Positions 7,844 through 16,714 of a DNA stretch of 47,022 nt are shown here, in pieces. The translations under genes were made by a program, and so were the position numbers. This DNA is from Bifidobacterium breve (lineage in GTDB: Bacteria > Actinomycetota > Thermoleophilia > Solirubrobacterales > Solirubrobacteraceae), in the NCBI GenBank assembly GCA_945881845.1, contig CAMCVN010000016.1:1-47022 (forward strand), written 5' to 3'. The first letter of the stretch is position 1; the number at the start of each line of letters is the position of its first letter. A model generated the notes under the pieces. That model did no database searches. It was given only the letters and a program-made list of their open reading frames with translations, and was not told where the DNA came from.

Positions 7844-9209
7844 CTCAGAGACAAGCGATTCGGGCGTGCCCCCCAAAGAGGGCGGCTACGTTCACGGGGC
7901 GCGAATTCTGGCAGTCGGGGTCGGCGCGACCGGCCTGCTGACGTTCCTCTACTTCTCGCTTTCCTCGCATCTACTTTCGGCGACCGCGTACGGCGAGCTG
8001 AGCGTCCTCTGGGCGGCCCTCTTCATCGTCATCTCAGTTATCTATCGCCCGATCGAGCAGCTGCTCTCGCGCACAATTTCCGACCGCCGAGCGCGCGGAG
8101 CCGAAGGCAACCATCCGCTGCGCGGACCGATGCTGATCCAGACCGGCTTTGCGCTCCTATTCCTACTCGTTGCCATCGCACTGCGCCCACAGATCAAACA
8201 GCTCTTCGGCGGCTCTGAGTCGCTCTACTTGATCTTCGTCGGCGCGACACTCGCTTACGCGGCCAGCTACTTCGCCCGCGGCTACTTCGCCGGACACCAA
8301 TGGTTCGTGCTCTACGGCGGCCTGATGCTCTTTGAGTCAAGCGCGCGGGTCTGCTTCCCGCTCGCCGTCCTGGTCGGCATCAGCAGCGGCCAGACCGCGA
8401 TCGCTATCGGCATCTTTGCGGCTCCTCTGGCATCACTACTGGTCATTCCGTGGGCTATCGCACGCCACGCCCGCCTCGACAATGACGCCCCGGAGCTTGA
8501 GCTCAGCTCGGTTGCCGGCAGCGGAGTTGGCTTCGCTGGCGCCGTCGCCGCAATTCAGCTTGGCGAGCAAACTTTGCTCAACGCCGGCGTGCTCGTAGCC
8601 GATGCCGTCGCTGGCGCCGCCACCGCCGGCGCCGTCTTCAGCGTGCTGCTCATCACTCGTGCGCCGTTGCAGCTCTTCCAGTCGATCCAGACAACGCTGC
8701 TGCCTCACCTTACGGGGCTAGAAGCGACGAAGGGCGGTGAGGAGTTTTCGCGCGCGATCAAGATCACGATCCGCGCGATAGCAATCTTCGCCGGGATTTC
8801 GGCTCTCGTAATGCTGCTGATCGGGCCGAGCTTGATGCAGCTCTTCTTTGGCGACGACACGGTCTTCGGCCGCTGGGGCCTCGCCGCTGTGGCGATCGGA
8901 ATGGGATTCCACCTCGCCGCCGGCACGCTCAACCAAGCCGCGCTGGCCCGTGGCCGTGCTACCGCAGCCAGCATCATTTGGATCCTAATCGGACTGGCCT
9001 TCGTCGGCTGGATGTTCGTGCCGCTCGTCTCATCGGCCCTGTTGCGAGCCGAGCTCGGTTATCCGGCCGCTACGGCAACGCTTTGCGCTCTGCTCTACAT
9101 CCTTTACCGCCGGGCGCCGGGCGGCGAAGGCGATCTAGTGCCGGCTCGTCGCAGCGTCGAGGATGTCATTGAAGGCTCGGGCGGGATCATCCTGACCGAA
9201 GATCGCTGA
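7836..9209 (+). CDS. Wzx-type polysaccharide flippase-like membrane protein (MOP superfamily)
   Basis: This protein of 457 residues has about twelve to fourteen hydrophobic segments. ARILAVGVGATGLLTFLYFSL at the N-terminus and the repeated LLSATAYGELSVLWAALF pattern resemble polysaccharide-export flippases. It starts at GTG inside the methyltransferase gene. Such proteins move lipid-linked glycans across the membrane, which fits the two upstream genes. The last 75 nt overlap the 3' end of rpe on the opposite strand. Family assignment rests on hydrophobic pattern and context, with no single catalytic motif. Confidence 0.78.
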   Translation: MASSETSDSGVPPKEGGYVHGARILAVGVGATGLLTFLYFSLSSHLLSATAYGELSVLWAALFIVISVIYRPIEQLLSRTISDRRARGAEGNHPLRGPMLIQTGFALLFLLVAIALRPQIKQLFGGSESLYLIFVGATLAYAASYFARGYFAGHQWFVLYGGLMLFESSARVCFPLAVLVGISSGQTAIAIGIFAAPLASLLVIPWAIARHARLDNDAPELELSSVAGSGVGFAGAVAAIQLGEQTLLNAGVLVADAVAGAATAGAVFSVLLITRAPLQLFQSIQTTLLPHLTGLEATKGGEEFSRAIKITIRAIAIFAGISALVMLLIGPSLMQLFFGDDTVFGRWGLAAVAIGMGFHLAAGTLNQAALARGRATAASIIWILIGLAFVGWMFVPLVSSALLRAELGYPAATATLCALLYILYRRAPGGEGDLVPARRSVEDVIEGSGGIILTEDR

Positions 9210-9785
9210 GCCCGCGACTAGGCGCGTAGCCCCGGCCGCGACGCAGAACCCTGCCGTCTTCGCATCGACTCCCCCGTCTACCTCAATCACAACGCCGTCG
9301 CCAACGATTGCGCGCAGCCGCGTGACCTTCTCGATCGAGCTGGGGATGAAGCTCTGCCCACCCCAGCCTGGGTTGACTGTCATGCAGAGCGCTAGGTCTG
9401 GCACGACCTCCTCGTAGATCGCGAGCGGCGTCCCAGGGTTGACGGCGAGCCCCGCCTTACAGCCGTGGGAGCGGATCAGATCGAGCGCATAATCGACCGC
9501 TGGGGTTGCTTCGGCGTGAATGATGATCGTCCCCGCCCCTGCCTTTGCGAAAGATTCAACCTGAAGCGTCTCCGGCCGCTCGACCATCAGATGCACCTCA
9601 AGGTGGAGCCCCATGTCACGCAGCGCTTCGCAGACCTGCGGCCCCATCGAGAGCGGCGGAACGAACTGGCCGTCCATCACGTCGACGTGGATGATCTTGG
9701 CACCAGCGTCTTCCACGAGCTTCACCTGCTCGCGAAGAACTCCAAAATCAGCGGCGAGGATAGAGGGCGCAATCTCAACGTTCAT
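9135..9785 (-). CDS. rpe: Ribulose-phosphate 3-epimerase
   Basis: Rpe interconverts ribulose 5-phosphate and xylulose 5-phosphate in the pentose phosphate pathway. Motifs are IAPSILAADFG at 4-14, IIHVDVMDGQFVPPLSMGP with the metal His and Asp, LEVHLMVERPE, MTVNPGWGGQSFI and VIEVDGGVD near the C-terminus. I chose the ATG at 9785 because the conserved fold starts directly after it and TGGAGG is 7 nt upstream. It gives 216 residues, normal length. The 3' end overlaps the flippase gene by 75 nt. Rpe also yields the RibBA substrate pool, which may explain its usual link to rib genes. Confidence 0.96.
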   Translation of the reverse strand: MNVEIAPSILAADFGVLREQVKLVEDAGAKIIHVDVMDGQFVPPLSMGPQVCEALRDMGLHLEVHLMVERPETLQVESFAKAGAGTIIIHAEATPAVDYALDLIRSHGCKAGLAVNPGTPLAIYEEVVPDLALCMTVNPGWGGQSFIPSSIEKVTRLRAIVGDGVVIEVDGGVDAKTAGFCVAAGATRLVAGSAIFGQDDPARAFNDILDAATSRH

Positions 9786-9787
9786 CG

Positions 9788-10009
9788 TTAAACCTCCACC
9801 AGCATTGATGTCCCGCAGTGCGAGCACTCGGTAGTTGCCGTGCTCGACATCCGCACGATTGTTTGATGCTCACCGCAGCCTGGGCAGACGGACCGCAGCT
9901 CGTAGCGGTGGAGGCAGTAGACACAGCGGTAGCGTCCGGGCACGGTCGTTGGACGTAGCCACGGCTCGTGGCACGAAGGGCACTCTAATCCGACCGAAAC
10001 TTCCGCCAT
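9788..10009 (-). CDS. Small double zinc-ribbon protein
   Basis: The protein has 73 residues with four CxxC pairs: CPSC, CVYC, CPGC and CSHC. This makes two zinc ribbons in tandem. The layout resembles the small YfgJ / zinc-ribbons_6 type proteins, but I cannot assign a function. It lies between fmt and rpe, where many actinobacteria carry the rRNA methyltransferase gene rsmB. The stop is 2 nt before the rpe start. A TATTGT box 7 nt upstream of the ATG suggests its own leaderless promoter. Confidence 0.8.
   Translation of the reverse strand: MAEVSVGLECPSCHEPWLRPTTVPGRYRCVYCLHRYELRSVCPGCGEHQTIVRMSSTATTECSHCGTSMLVEV
9793..9798 (-). promoter_or_regulatory. Shine-Dalgarno sequence that sets the rpe start
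   Basis: TGGAGG lies 7 nt upstream of the rpe ATG at 9785 and inside the last codons of the zinc-ribbon gene. It favours this start over an in-frame start about 14 codons upstream. Rpe translation is probably coupled to the upstream gene. Confidence 0.7.
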
Positions 10010-10016
10010 CGCGGGG

Positions 10017-10022
10017 ACAATA
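10017..10022 (-). promoter_or_regulatory. Candidate -10 box (TATTGT) for zinc-ribbon gene and rpe
   Basis: TATTGT matches TAnnnT and ends exactly 7 nt before the ATG at 10009, the classic leaderless spacing. Confidence 0.5.
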
Positions 10023-10052
10023 GAACGCCGCTCCCCGGAATTGCGAAACCGT

Positions 10053-10874
10053 TCATTCGCCGCGCCCGCGCTGGAACTCTTCCCAGCTCATTGCGCGCGA
10101 GCCCGGCGGCACGACCTCGTCGTAGATCAGTCGATCGTCCTCGAGGTGGGCGCCGCGCACTCCGAGCATCGTTCCGTCCTCAAGCTCCGCGCGCGCGCCG
10201 ATGTGGGGCGAGAGCGCCCGGACGACGCGATCCTGCTCTGCGGCGCTGCTGCTGGGGTCGAGGATCCGGTCAGCGGCGACGATCTTTTCGGCGTAGCTCG
10301 CAGCCGATTCATCTTGCTCAACGAACGCTCGCGGACTTCCGAGAACCTCATTCAAGAGATCGGCGCTACGAAGTTCGAGCCGCTCGCTGAGCGTTCCAAA
10401 AGTGTCGTTGGCGGCTATCGGCTCACGGACGGCGGCGCAGACAGGCCCGCAGTCAAGCCCTTCGACCAGTCGCATTATCGATATTCCCGTTTCGCTGTCG
10501 CCGGCGATGATCGCGCGCTCAATCGGTGCGGCTCCGCGCCACCGCGGCAGCAGCGAGGGATGGACATTAAGAATCTCGTAGCTAGAGAGCAGTGGCTCGC
10601 GGATCAGCGCTCCGTACGCGCAGACCAAGAGCGCGTCGGGCGCTGCTTCGGCAATCAGCTCACGCCCTGATTCGTCGTTGACGTCCTCCGGCTGGGCGAC
10701 AGCGATGCCAAGTTCGCGAGCCGTGTCGGCGACCGGAGGCGCGGTCAGCTTGCGGCCGCGCCCTGCGGGGCGGTCGGGCCGCGTAACTACCAGCTCCGGC
10801 ACCGTCCCGGCGGCAACCAGGTGGCGCAGTAGCGCTGCCGCGAACTGCGCCGTTCCGAGATAGACGGTGCGCAA
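10053..10874 (-). CDS. fmt: Methionyl-tRNA formyltransferase
   Basis: Fmt formylates initiator Met-tRNA with 10-formyl-tetrahydrofolate. The N-terminal domain has RTVYLGTAQFAAALL, then NVHPSLLPRWRGAAPIE at about 103-119 with the catalytic Asn103 and His105 and a later Asp141 in GLDCGP. The C-terminal OB-like tRNA-binding domain begins near residue 185. The start is taken as TTG at 10874 because the conserved fold starts there and an AGGGG sequence lies about 8 nt upstream; it is 10 nt after the def stop. The resulting 273 residues are shorter than the roughly 310 of E. coli. The neighbours def and priA are typical. Confidence 0.92.
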   Translation of the reverse strand: MRTVYLGTAQFAAALLRHLVAAGTVPELVVTRPDRPAGRGRKLTAPPVADTARELGIAVAQPEDVNDESGRELIAEAAPDALLVCAYGALIREPLLSSYEILNVHPSLLPRWRGAAPIERAIIAGDSETGISIMRLVEGLDCGPVCAAVREPIAANDTFGTLSERLELRSADLLNEVLGSPRAFVEQDESAASYAEKIVAADRILDPSSSAAEQDRVVRALSPHIGARAELEDGTMLGVRGAHLEDDRLIYDEVVPPGSRAMSWEEFQRGRGE

Positions 10875-10884
10875 CGGTGGTCCC

Positions 10885-11469
10885 CTAGAAGCCTGAGCCG
10901 AGCTCACGCAGGCTGCGCATCGCCTCGCGCCGCTGACCACGCGTCGTGCGATCGATTATCAAGACGCCATTTAGATGATCGAGCTCGTGTTGAATCACGC
11001 GCGCCTCGAGCCCTTCGGCTTCGAGTTTGACGGGCCCGCCGAAGGGGTCCTGCGCACTGACCCGAAGCTGCGCCGGCCGCGTCACTTCGACGACCACTTG
11101 CGGCAGGCTGAGGCAGCCCTCGTCGAAGGTCTCTTCGTCGTCCGAGCTCCATTCGATAACCGGGTTGACGAGCGCCTGCAGCGGCCCGTCGTCGGAGACG
11201 CGGTAGACGAAGAAGCGACGCAGCAGCCCAACCTGGTTTGCGGCCAGCCCAACCCCGAAGGCATCGTCCATCAGTAGCCCCATCCGTTCAATCTCGGTCC
11301 GCAAACCGTCATCGAAGCTTTCGACTTCGGCGGCGCGAGATTTCAGCACCGGATCGCCGAACTTGCGCACGTGGCGGAGCGCCGCCTCGCGGCGGGCGAG
11401 CATCTCAGGGTCGAGCTCGGGCGCCTCGCGGCGCAGCTCCTCAGCTTCTGTTTGGCTCGGCTCGGTCAT
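10885..11469 (-). CDS. def: Peptide deformylase
   Basis: Def removes the N-formyl group from new proteins. All three metalloprotease motifs are present: GVGLAANQVG at 72-81, EGCLSLP at 117-123 with metal ligand C119, and QHELDHLNG at 160-168 with H161, E162 and H165. At 194 residues it is slightly long because of a charged N-terminal extension of about 30 residues. It is paired with fmt (10-nt gap), which performs the opposite reaction on initiator tRNA. A TAGAAT box lies 13 nt upstream of the start. Confidence 0.96.
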   Translation of the reverse strand: MTEPSQTEAEELRREAPELDPEMLARREAALRHVRKFGDPVLKSRAAEVESFDDGLRTEIERMGLLMDDAFGVGLAANQVGLLRRFFVYRVSDDGPLQALVNPVIEWSSDDEETFDEGCLSLPQVVVEVTRPAQLRVSAQDPFGGPVKLEAEGLEARVIQHELDHLNGVLIIDRTTRGQRREAMRSLRELGSGF

Positions 11470-11482
11470 TGGCAGGGAGCAG

Positions 11483-11488
11483 ATTCTA
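11483..11488 (-). promoter_or_regulatory. Possible -10 box (TAGAAT) for def-fmt
   Basis: TAGAAT is a good -10 hexamer and lies 13 nt before the def ATG, giving a predicted leader of about 6 nt. The spacing is longer than in the other cases, so confidence is low. Confidence 0.3.
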
Positions 11489-11504
11489 GACGGCGGACAG
11501 GGCG

Positions 11505-13541
11505 CTACTGCGGCTCAACGTCGACTGAGATCGCCACCGACTTGCGTCCCGCGCCCTTCGCGACTCGCGCAACCGCGAGGTTGATGGCGGCGACAGCGGC
11601 GTGGCGGTCCTCTGCCTTGATCACGACCTGCGCGCGTTCGCGGCCGCGCAAGCGGAATAGCGGCGCCGGCCCGAGCGAGCCAGGAAGCGCGTCCTGAAGC
11701 TCTCCGGCCGCCTCCTGCGCCGCTCCTGGCTGCGGCGACGAGCAGACGATCCGAATCAATGTCGAGAACGGCGGGTAGCGCAGCGCTTCGCGCCGGCTGA
11801 GTTCCTCCTCAAGGAACGCTGGCGCGTCGTGCTGGGCGGCTAGGACGAGCGCTGGCGCGTCCGGGTTGAGCGTCTGAACGATCACCCTCCCCCGCTCGCT
11901 GCCACGCCCGCTGCGGCCCGCCAGCTGCGTCACGAGCGAGAAGGTCCGTTCCTCTGCGCGAAAGTCAGGGAAGCGAAGCGTCTGGTCGGCGTCAACTACG
12001 ACGCCAAGCTCGACGTCGGGAAAATCGTGCCCTTTGGCTACGACCTGCGTGCCGAGCAGAATGCCCTCCTCGGCCTGCTCGAAGGCCCGCAGCACAGCGC
12101 CGGCATCAGCGGCGTCACCGTCTAGGCGGAAGACCGTGCCTGGCAGCTCTGTTTCGAGCCGTTCTGTCCCGGTTCCATGGCGCGCGATCGAAACCGAGCC
12201 ACACTCGGGGCAGCGCTCCGGCACATGCTCGCGGTGACCGCAATGGTGGCAGGAGATCGAACCGCTAGCGCGGTGAAGCACCAGTGTCACGTCGCACTGC
12301 GGGCACTCCCAGGCGTGGCCGCAGCTGGAGCAGCTGAGGTAGTTCGACCAGCCGCGGCGATTTAGCAGCACAATCGACTTGCGCGAGTCGACCAGTGCTT
12401 GGAACGTATCGGGGTGAAGCGCGCCAGAGGCGCCGCGCAAGTCGATGATTTCGACCTGCGGCAGCGGCATCTGGTCGACGCGCTTTGGCAGGGTTAAGCG
12501 GCGCAGTCGCTGCCAACTTTCGGCTCGCGGCGTGGCGCTTCCGGCGACCAGTACAGCGCCGTGGTCCTCGGCGCGGCGAGCCGCAACGTGGCGCGCGTCG
12601 TAGCGCGGATCGCCTTCGTTCTTATAGCTGCTGTCGTGTTCTTCATCAACGATGATCAGGCCGATTTCGCTGATCGGCGCAAAGACAGCTGAGCGTGCGC
12701 CGATGCAGACTCGCGCCTCGCCGCTTCGAAGTCGCATCCATTCGTCGAAGCGTTCGCCTGGAGTGAGCTTCGAGTGGATTACGGCGACGGTCTCACCGAA
12801 GCGCTCGACGAAGCGCGAGATGATCTGCGGCGTCAGCGCGATCTCCGGCACCAGCACCAGCACCGTCTTTCCAGCCTTCAAGACCTCGGCCGCGGCGCGC
12901 AGGTAGACCTCGGTCTTGCCGGAGCCGGTGACGCCGTGCAGCAGCAGCTGCTCACCGGGCGCTGCCGCAAGTACCTGAGCGAGCGCTTCAGCTTGATCGG
13001 AGGTCATCGGTGGCCCGCTCGCACCGGCGGCCTTGCCTACCTCGGCGTGCTGGGGAGCGCGCCGCTGCGATTGCGCCTCAAGCAGCACGAGACCGCGCTT
13101 CTCTAGCCTCCTCAGCGCCGCGACGTCGGCGCCAGCCAAGCGCGGCAGCGTCGCCAGTAGCGCGCGTTGGTTGGCTGTCAGGCGCTCATCTTCGCTCGCT
13201 TCGCGCAGAACGCTGGCATAGAGCGCTGAGCGCTCCTTGACGCCGCGCGGGGGCAGCATCAACGAGTAGGCGCGAGCAGGAGTCGAGCAGTACTCGTCCG
13301 CCAGCCACGGGGCGAGGGCGACGAGGTCGGCTGGCAGCGAGACCGCCAATACCTCTTTCGGCTCGCTCAGCTTGTGCTCCGATGAATCCTTCAGCGCCGT
13401 GACGACAGCGAGCAGGTCGCGCCCCGCAAACGGTACGCGCAAGACCGAGCCGACCCCAACGCCTTCAGGGCAGGCGTAATCGAACGGGCCGCGCAGGACG
13501 CGGGCCGTCGTAATCGGCTCGACCTGAGCGACTTTTGGCAC
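11505..13541 (-). CDS. priA: Primosomal protein N' (replication restart helicase PriA)
   Basis: PriA recognises stalled forks and reloads the replicative helicase. It has 678 residues. A 3'BD-like N-terminal domain is followed by Walker A GVTGSGKTEV at 203-212, Walker B DEEH at 299-302, helicase motifs including GSATPRAES and AGRSGRGSERGR, and a zinc region with four Cys pairs starting at YLSCSSCGHAWECPQC and ending CPECG. Several mycobacterial and Streptomyces PriA proteins lack usable helicase motifs; this one appears intact. The start is GTG with no Shine-Dalgarno, but TATCGT lies 7 nt upstream. It probably heads the priA-def-fmt-zinc-ribbon-rpe operon. Confidence 0.96.
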   Translation of the reverse strand: MPKVAQVEPITTARVLRGPFDYACPEGVGVGSVLRVPFAGRDLLAVVTALKDSSEHKLSEPKEVLAVSLPADLVALAPWLADEYCSTPARAYSLMLPPRGVKERSALYASVLREASEDERLTANQRALLATLPRLAGADVAALRRLEKRGLVLLEAQSQRRAPQHAEVGKAAGASGPPMTSDQAEALAQVLAAAPGEQLLLHGVTGSGKTEVYLRAAAEVLKAGKTVLVLVPEIALTPQIISRFVERFGETVAVIHSKLTPGERFDEWMRLRSGEARVCIGARSAVFAPISEIGLIIVDEEHDSSYKNEGDPRYDARHVAARRAEDHGAVLVAGSATPRAESWQRLRRLTLPKRVDQMPLPQVEIIDLRGASGALHPDTFQALVDSRKSIVLLNRRGWSNYLSCSSCGHAWECPQCDVTLVLHRASGSISCHHCGHREHVPERCPECGSVSIARHGTGTERLETELPGTVFRLDGDAADAGAVLRAFEQAEEGILLGTQVVAKGHDFPDVELGVVVDADQTLRFPDFRAEERTFSLVTQLAGRSGRGSERGRVIVQTLNPDAPALVLAAQHDAPAFLEEELSRREALRYPPFSTLIRIVCSSPQPGAAQEAAGELQDALPGSLGPAPLFRLRGRERAQVVIKAEDRHAAVAAINLAVARVAKGAGRKSVAISVDVEPQ

Positions 13542-13548
13542 AGCGGCG

Positions 13549-13554
13549 ACGATA
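13549..13554 (-). promoter_or_regulatory. Candidate -10 box (TATCGT) for priA
   Basis: TATCGT matches TAnnnT and is 7 nt from the priA GTG, as expected for a leaderless transcript. It lies in the 73-nt divergent gap shared with the PH-domain gene. Confidence 0.5.
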
Positions 13555-13601
13555 GAGCGCGCGTGGGATGGGTCGCACTAGCCCAGAGCGTGCGCAAACG
13601 C

Positions 13602-13607
13602 TATTTT
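13602..13607 (+). promoter_or_regulatory. Candidate -10 box (TATTTT) for the PH-domain gene
   Basis: TATTTT ends 7 nt before the ATG at 13615. A GGAG within the spacer could also act as a weak ribosome binding site, so leaderless and leadered starts cannot be told apart here. Confidence 0.45.
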
Positions 13608-13614
13608 TGGAGCG

Positions 13615-14103
13615 ATGGATCTGCACCCCGGCGAAGAGATCATCTACAGCGGCCACCCGAGCTGGCGCTCGATCAAGGCCTTCTATCTCAGCGGCATTGG
13701 GATCGGTCTCGCTGTAGGGATTCTTTGGTGGCTGATCATCTCGCCGCTCGGCGCCGTGCTGGCATTCGCTGTTATCGCGGCCGTGACGATCGGCCTTGGG
13801 CTGCTGAAGCGGATCTTCACGATCTACACGATCACCAGCGACCGCCTCTCAATTCAGCGCGGCGGCCTCTCTAAGCGGGTCGAGCAGACGCGGATCGATC
13901 GCGTCCAGAACGTTTCAACGAGCCAGTCGCCGTTCGATCGCCTATTCAAGGTCGGCACAGTTGACTTCGACACGGCTGGCGTCGAGGGCGGAAATCTTCG
14001 TTTTGACGGCGTCGACGATCCACCGGCCGTCGCGGCTGCGATCGACCGCGCCCAGCGCCTTCACGCAGAGCAGCCGCAGCGCTCAGACAACGACGGGCTC
14101 TAG
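13615..14103 (+). CDS. Membrane protein with bacterial PH domain (YdbS/bPH2-like)
   Basis: At 162 residues, this protein has two hydrophobic segments at about 24-64. They are followed by the bPH_2 pattern YTITSDRLSIQRGGLSKRVEQT and the motif RIDRVQNVSTSQSPFDRLFKVGTVDFDTAG. This arrangement is typical of small membrane proteins with a soluble pleckstrin-homology-like domain, whose function is largely unknown. It is divergent from priA and convergent with metK. Its stop codon directly abuts the metK stop with no intervening base. Confidence 0.88.
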   Translation: MDLHPGEEIIYSGHPSWRSIKAFYLSGIGIGLAVGILWWLIISPLGAVLAFAVIAAVTIGLGLLKRIFTIYTITSDRLSIQRGGLSKRVEQTRIDRVQNVSTSQSPFDRLFKVGTVDFDTAGVEGGNLRFDGVDDPPAVAAAIDRAQRLHAEQPQRSDNDGL

Positions 14104-15318
14104 CTACTCGCCGGCGGCAGCAGCGCGCAGCGCGTCGGCGCGGTCGGTCCGCTCCCACGTGAACTGCTTCTCGTTGCGGCCAAAGTGGCCGTAGGCCGCG
14201 GTCGCTGAGTAGATCGGGCTGTGCAGGCTCAGATACTCGCGAAAGGCGGCTGGACGAAGGTCGAAGTTCTCAGCGACGAGCTCTTCGATCCTTGCCCGCG
14301 GAATCGTCTCAGTGCCGAACGTGTCAACCATTACCGATACCGGGTGCGCGACGCCGATCGCGTAGGCGACTTGCACCTCAGCCCGCTCGGCAAGGCCAGC
14401 AGCGACGATGTTCTTAGCGACGTAGCGGGCCGCGTAGGCGGCTGAACGGTCGACCTTCGAGGGATCCTTGCCGGAGAAAGCACCACCGCCGTGGCGGGCC
14501 TTTCCGCCGTAGGTGTCAACGATGATCTTGCGTCCCGTAAGGCCGCAGTCGCCGACCGGGCCGCCGATCACAAAGTTGCCGGTCGGATTGACGAGCAGGT
14601 CTTCGCGTAGCTGCTTCGCGTCGTACAACCCTTCGGGAAGGACCGGAACGACGACGTGCTCCCAGAGATCATCAGCGATGCGACCGGCCGGCGTGTCGGC
14701 GTCCTGATCGTGTTGGGTCGAGATCAGAACCTTCTCGATCGCCACCGGGCGCTCATCGACATAGCGGACGCTGACCTGCGTCTTGCCGTCGGGGCGCAGG
14801 TAGTCGAGCGTGCCGTCCTTGCGAACCTCAGTCAAGCGCTCGGCGAGGCGATGCGCAAGATGGACCGGTAGCGGCATCAGCGATTCGGTCTCGTTGCTGG
14901 CGTAGCCAAACATCATCCCTTGGTCGCCGGCCCCAGCCTTGTCGAGCGGGTCTTCGTCGCCTTCGCGCGCCTCGAGCGCCTCGTCAACGCCCTGAGCGAT
15001 ATCGGCCGACTGGCCGCCGAGATGGTTGAGCACGACGACGAGGTCGGCATCGAAGCCTTCGTCGAAGCCGACGTAGCCAATCTTGCGGATCGTGTCGCGA
15101 ACGATCTTGTCGACATCGATCTTCGAGGCATCGAACGAGGTCTCGCCCGCGACGACGACAAGGTTGTTGTTAACGAGCGTCTCGCAGGCGACCTTGGCGA
15201 ACGAATCCTGCTCGAGGATTGCGTCGAGGATTGCGTCCGAGATCTGGTCGGCAACCTTGTCAGGGTGACCCTCGGTGACCGATTCGGAGGTGAAGAGGAA
15301 GCTGTGTTCTTGGCTCAT
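14104..15318 (-). CDS. metK: S-adenosylmethionine synthase
   Basis: MetK makes SAM from methionine and ATP. The protein has 404 residues, normal length. Motifs are TEGHPDK at 15-21, [12 protein letters not shown] near 128, [20 protein letters not shown] in the C-terminal half and the late [12 protein letters not shown] is used in this window by rlmN, rsmH and the cassette methyltransferase. It is 64 nt after der. A TACGCT box 9 nt before the ATG points to its own leaderless promoter; no SAM riboswitch was seen in the gap. Confidence 0.97.
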   Translation of the reverse strand: MSQEHSFLFTSESVTEGHPDKVADQISDAILDAILEQDSFAKVACETLVNNNLVVVAGETSFDASKIDVDKIVRDTIRKIGYVGFDEGFDADLVVVLNHLGGQSADIAQGVDEALEAREGDEDPLDKAGAGDQGMMFGYASNETESLMPLPVHLAHRLAERLTEVRKDGTLDYLRPDGKTQVSVRYVDERPVAIEKVLISTQHDQDADTPAGRIADDLWEHVVVPVLPEGLYDAKQLREDLLVNPTGNFVIGGPVGDCGLTGRKIIVDTYGGKARHGGGAFSGKDPSKVDRSAAYAARYVAKNIVAAGLAERAEVQVAYAIGVAHPVSVMVDTFGTETIPRARIEELVAENFDLRPAAFREYLSLHSPIYSATAAYGHFGRNEKQFTWERTDRADALRAAAAGE

Positions 15319-15327
15319 AGGTATCGC

Positions 15328-15333
15328 AGCGTA
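15328..15333 (-). promoter_or_regulatory. Candidate -10 box (TACGCT) for metK
   Basis: TACGCT matches TAnnnT and lies 9 nt upstream of the metK ATG in the 64-nt der-metK gap. No other structure was recognised in that gap. Confidence 0.4.
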
Positions 15334-15382
15334 GCGGGCGTGAATGGTCGCGAGGAACGTCGCCCTGCAGTTCTGAGGCGCA

Positions 15383-16714
15383 CTAGCGCTCGGAGCGACG
15401 CTGCTTGCGCTCGTGAATGTCGATAATCAGCGGCACGCCGTCGAGCCCGTAGCGCGCGCGCATCCTGTTCTCGATGAAGTACGTGTAGTCGCGCGTCACG
15501 CGGTTACGCCTGTTTACTTGGAGCGAGAAGCGCGGCGGCGACGCCTCGATCTGTGCCAGGTAAAGCAGCTTCAGCCGCTTGCCTTGGCGCGCCGGCGGTT
15601 GGCGCTCAGCAACGACCTCGGCAAGAAAACGGTTCAGTTGCGGCGTCGGGATCCGTTCGGCTCGGCGATCGCCGAGCGCGACAGCTTCATCGAGCACGCG
15701 GCCAACGTGGCGACCATCCTTGGCGCTGATCGTCATCAATTTTGGGCGCAGGCGCAGCTTCTTCGCGACCTTCGCCCGCTCGTGATCGAGCGCGTCCTCA
15801 TCGAGCGGGTTCACGTCCCACTTGTTCAGCGCCATCAACGTTGCGCAACCCTCCTGCATCGCCAGCTCAGCGATCCGCATGTCCTGAGAGGTAACTCCGT
15901 CGGCAGCATCACAGATCACCAGCGCCACATCGGCGCGCTCGACGGCACGCTGCGAACGCAGCACGGTGTAGTACTCAAGGCTGTCCGAAAGCTTCGATTG
16001 GCGCCGCATTCCGGCCGTGTCAATCAGCGTCACTTTGCGGCCACCGACCTCGATCGGCATGTCGATCGCGTCGCGCGTCGTGCCGGCGATGTCACTGACG
16101 ATCGTCCGTTCGGAGCCGACGATCTTGTTCATCAGCGTCGATTTGCCGACGTTCGGTCGGCCGATGATCGCCAAGCGAATAGGTGGATCGCCCTGATCGG
16201 CTTCATCTTCGTCGGGGTCGGGGAGCATCGACACGATTCGGTCGAGCAGATCGCCGCTGCCAAGCCCCTGAGTGGCCGAAACCGGCATCGGCTCGCCGAG
16301 ACCGAGACGGTGGAACTCCCCTGCCAGGGGCATGTCGGCGAGAACGTCGGACTTATTGGCGGCAACGAGAACCGGCAGTCCGCTGCGGCGCAGGAGATCG
16401 GCCATCTCCTCATCGCCCGGGCGCAGGCCGCCCTTCACGTCGACGACGAGCACGGCGAGCTGCGCTTCAGAGAGAGCGGCGGTGGCCTGGTCGCGAATCG
16501 AACCGGCGATCGGGTCGGGGTCGAGCAGATCCATGCCGCCGGTATCGACGAGCGTGAACTGGCGCCCATTCCATTCACAGTCGAGCTCCTTGCGGTCGCG
16601 TGTTACGCCAGCCCGCTCATCGACGACGGCCTCGCGCGAGCCACTGAGGCGATTGACAAGCGAGCTCTTACCGACATTCGGGTATCCGACGATCGCGACG
16701 CGTGGACGGCTCAT
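15383..16714 (-). CDS. der: Ribosome biogenesis GTPase Der (EngA)
   Basis: Der is a tandem-GTPase factor for 50S subunit assembly. It has 443 residues. The first G domain has GYPNVGKS at 10-17, DTGG and NKSD; the second has GRPNVGKS near residue 185, DTAGM and NKWD. The C-terminal KH-like domain ends in a basic tail. Its start overlaps the cmk stop as ATGA, so the two are co-translated. The cmk-der pairing is widespread in actinobacteria. Confidence 0.97.
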   Translation of the reverse strand: MSRPRVAIVGYPNVGKSSLVNRLSGSREAVVDERAGVTRDRKELDCEWNGRQFTLVDTGGMDLLDPDPIAGSIRDQATAALSEAQLAVLVVDVKGGLRPGDEEMADLLRRSGLPVLVAANKSDVLADMPLAGEFHRLGLGEPMPVSATQGLGSGDLLDRIVSMLPDPDEDEADQGDPPIRLAIIGRPNVGKSTLMNKIVGSERTIVSDIAGTTRDAIDMPIEVGGRKVTLIDTAGMRRQSKLSDSLEYYTVLRSQRAVERADVALVICDAADGVTSQDMRIAELAMQEGCATLMALNKWDVNPLDEDALDHERAKVAKKLRLRPKLMTISAKDGRHVGRVLDEAVALGDRRAERIPTPQLNRFLAEVVAERQPPARQGKRLKLLYLAQIEASPPRFSLQVNRRNRVTRDYTYFIENRMRARYGLDGVPLIIDIHERKQRRSER

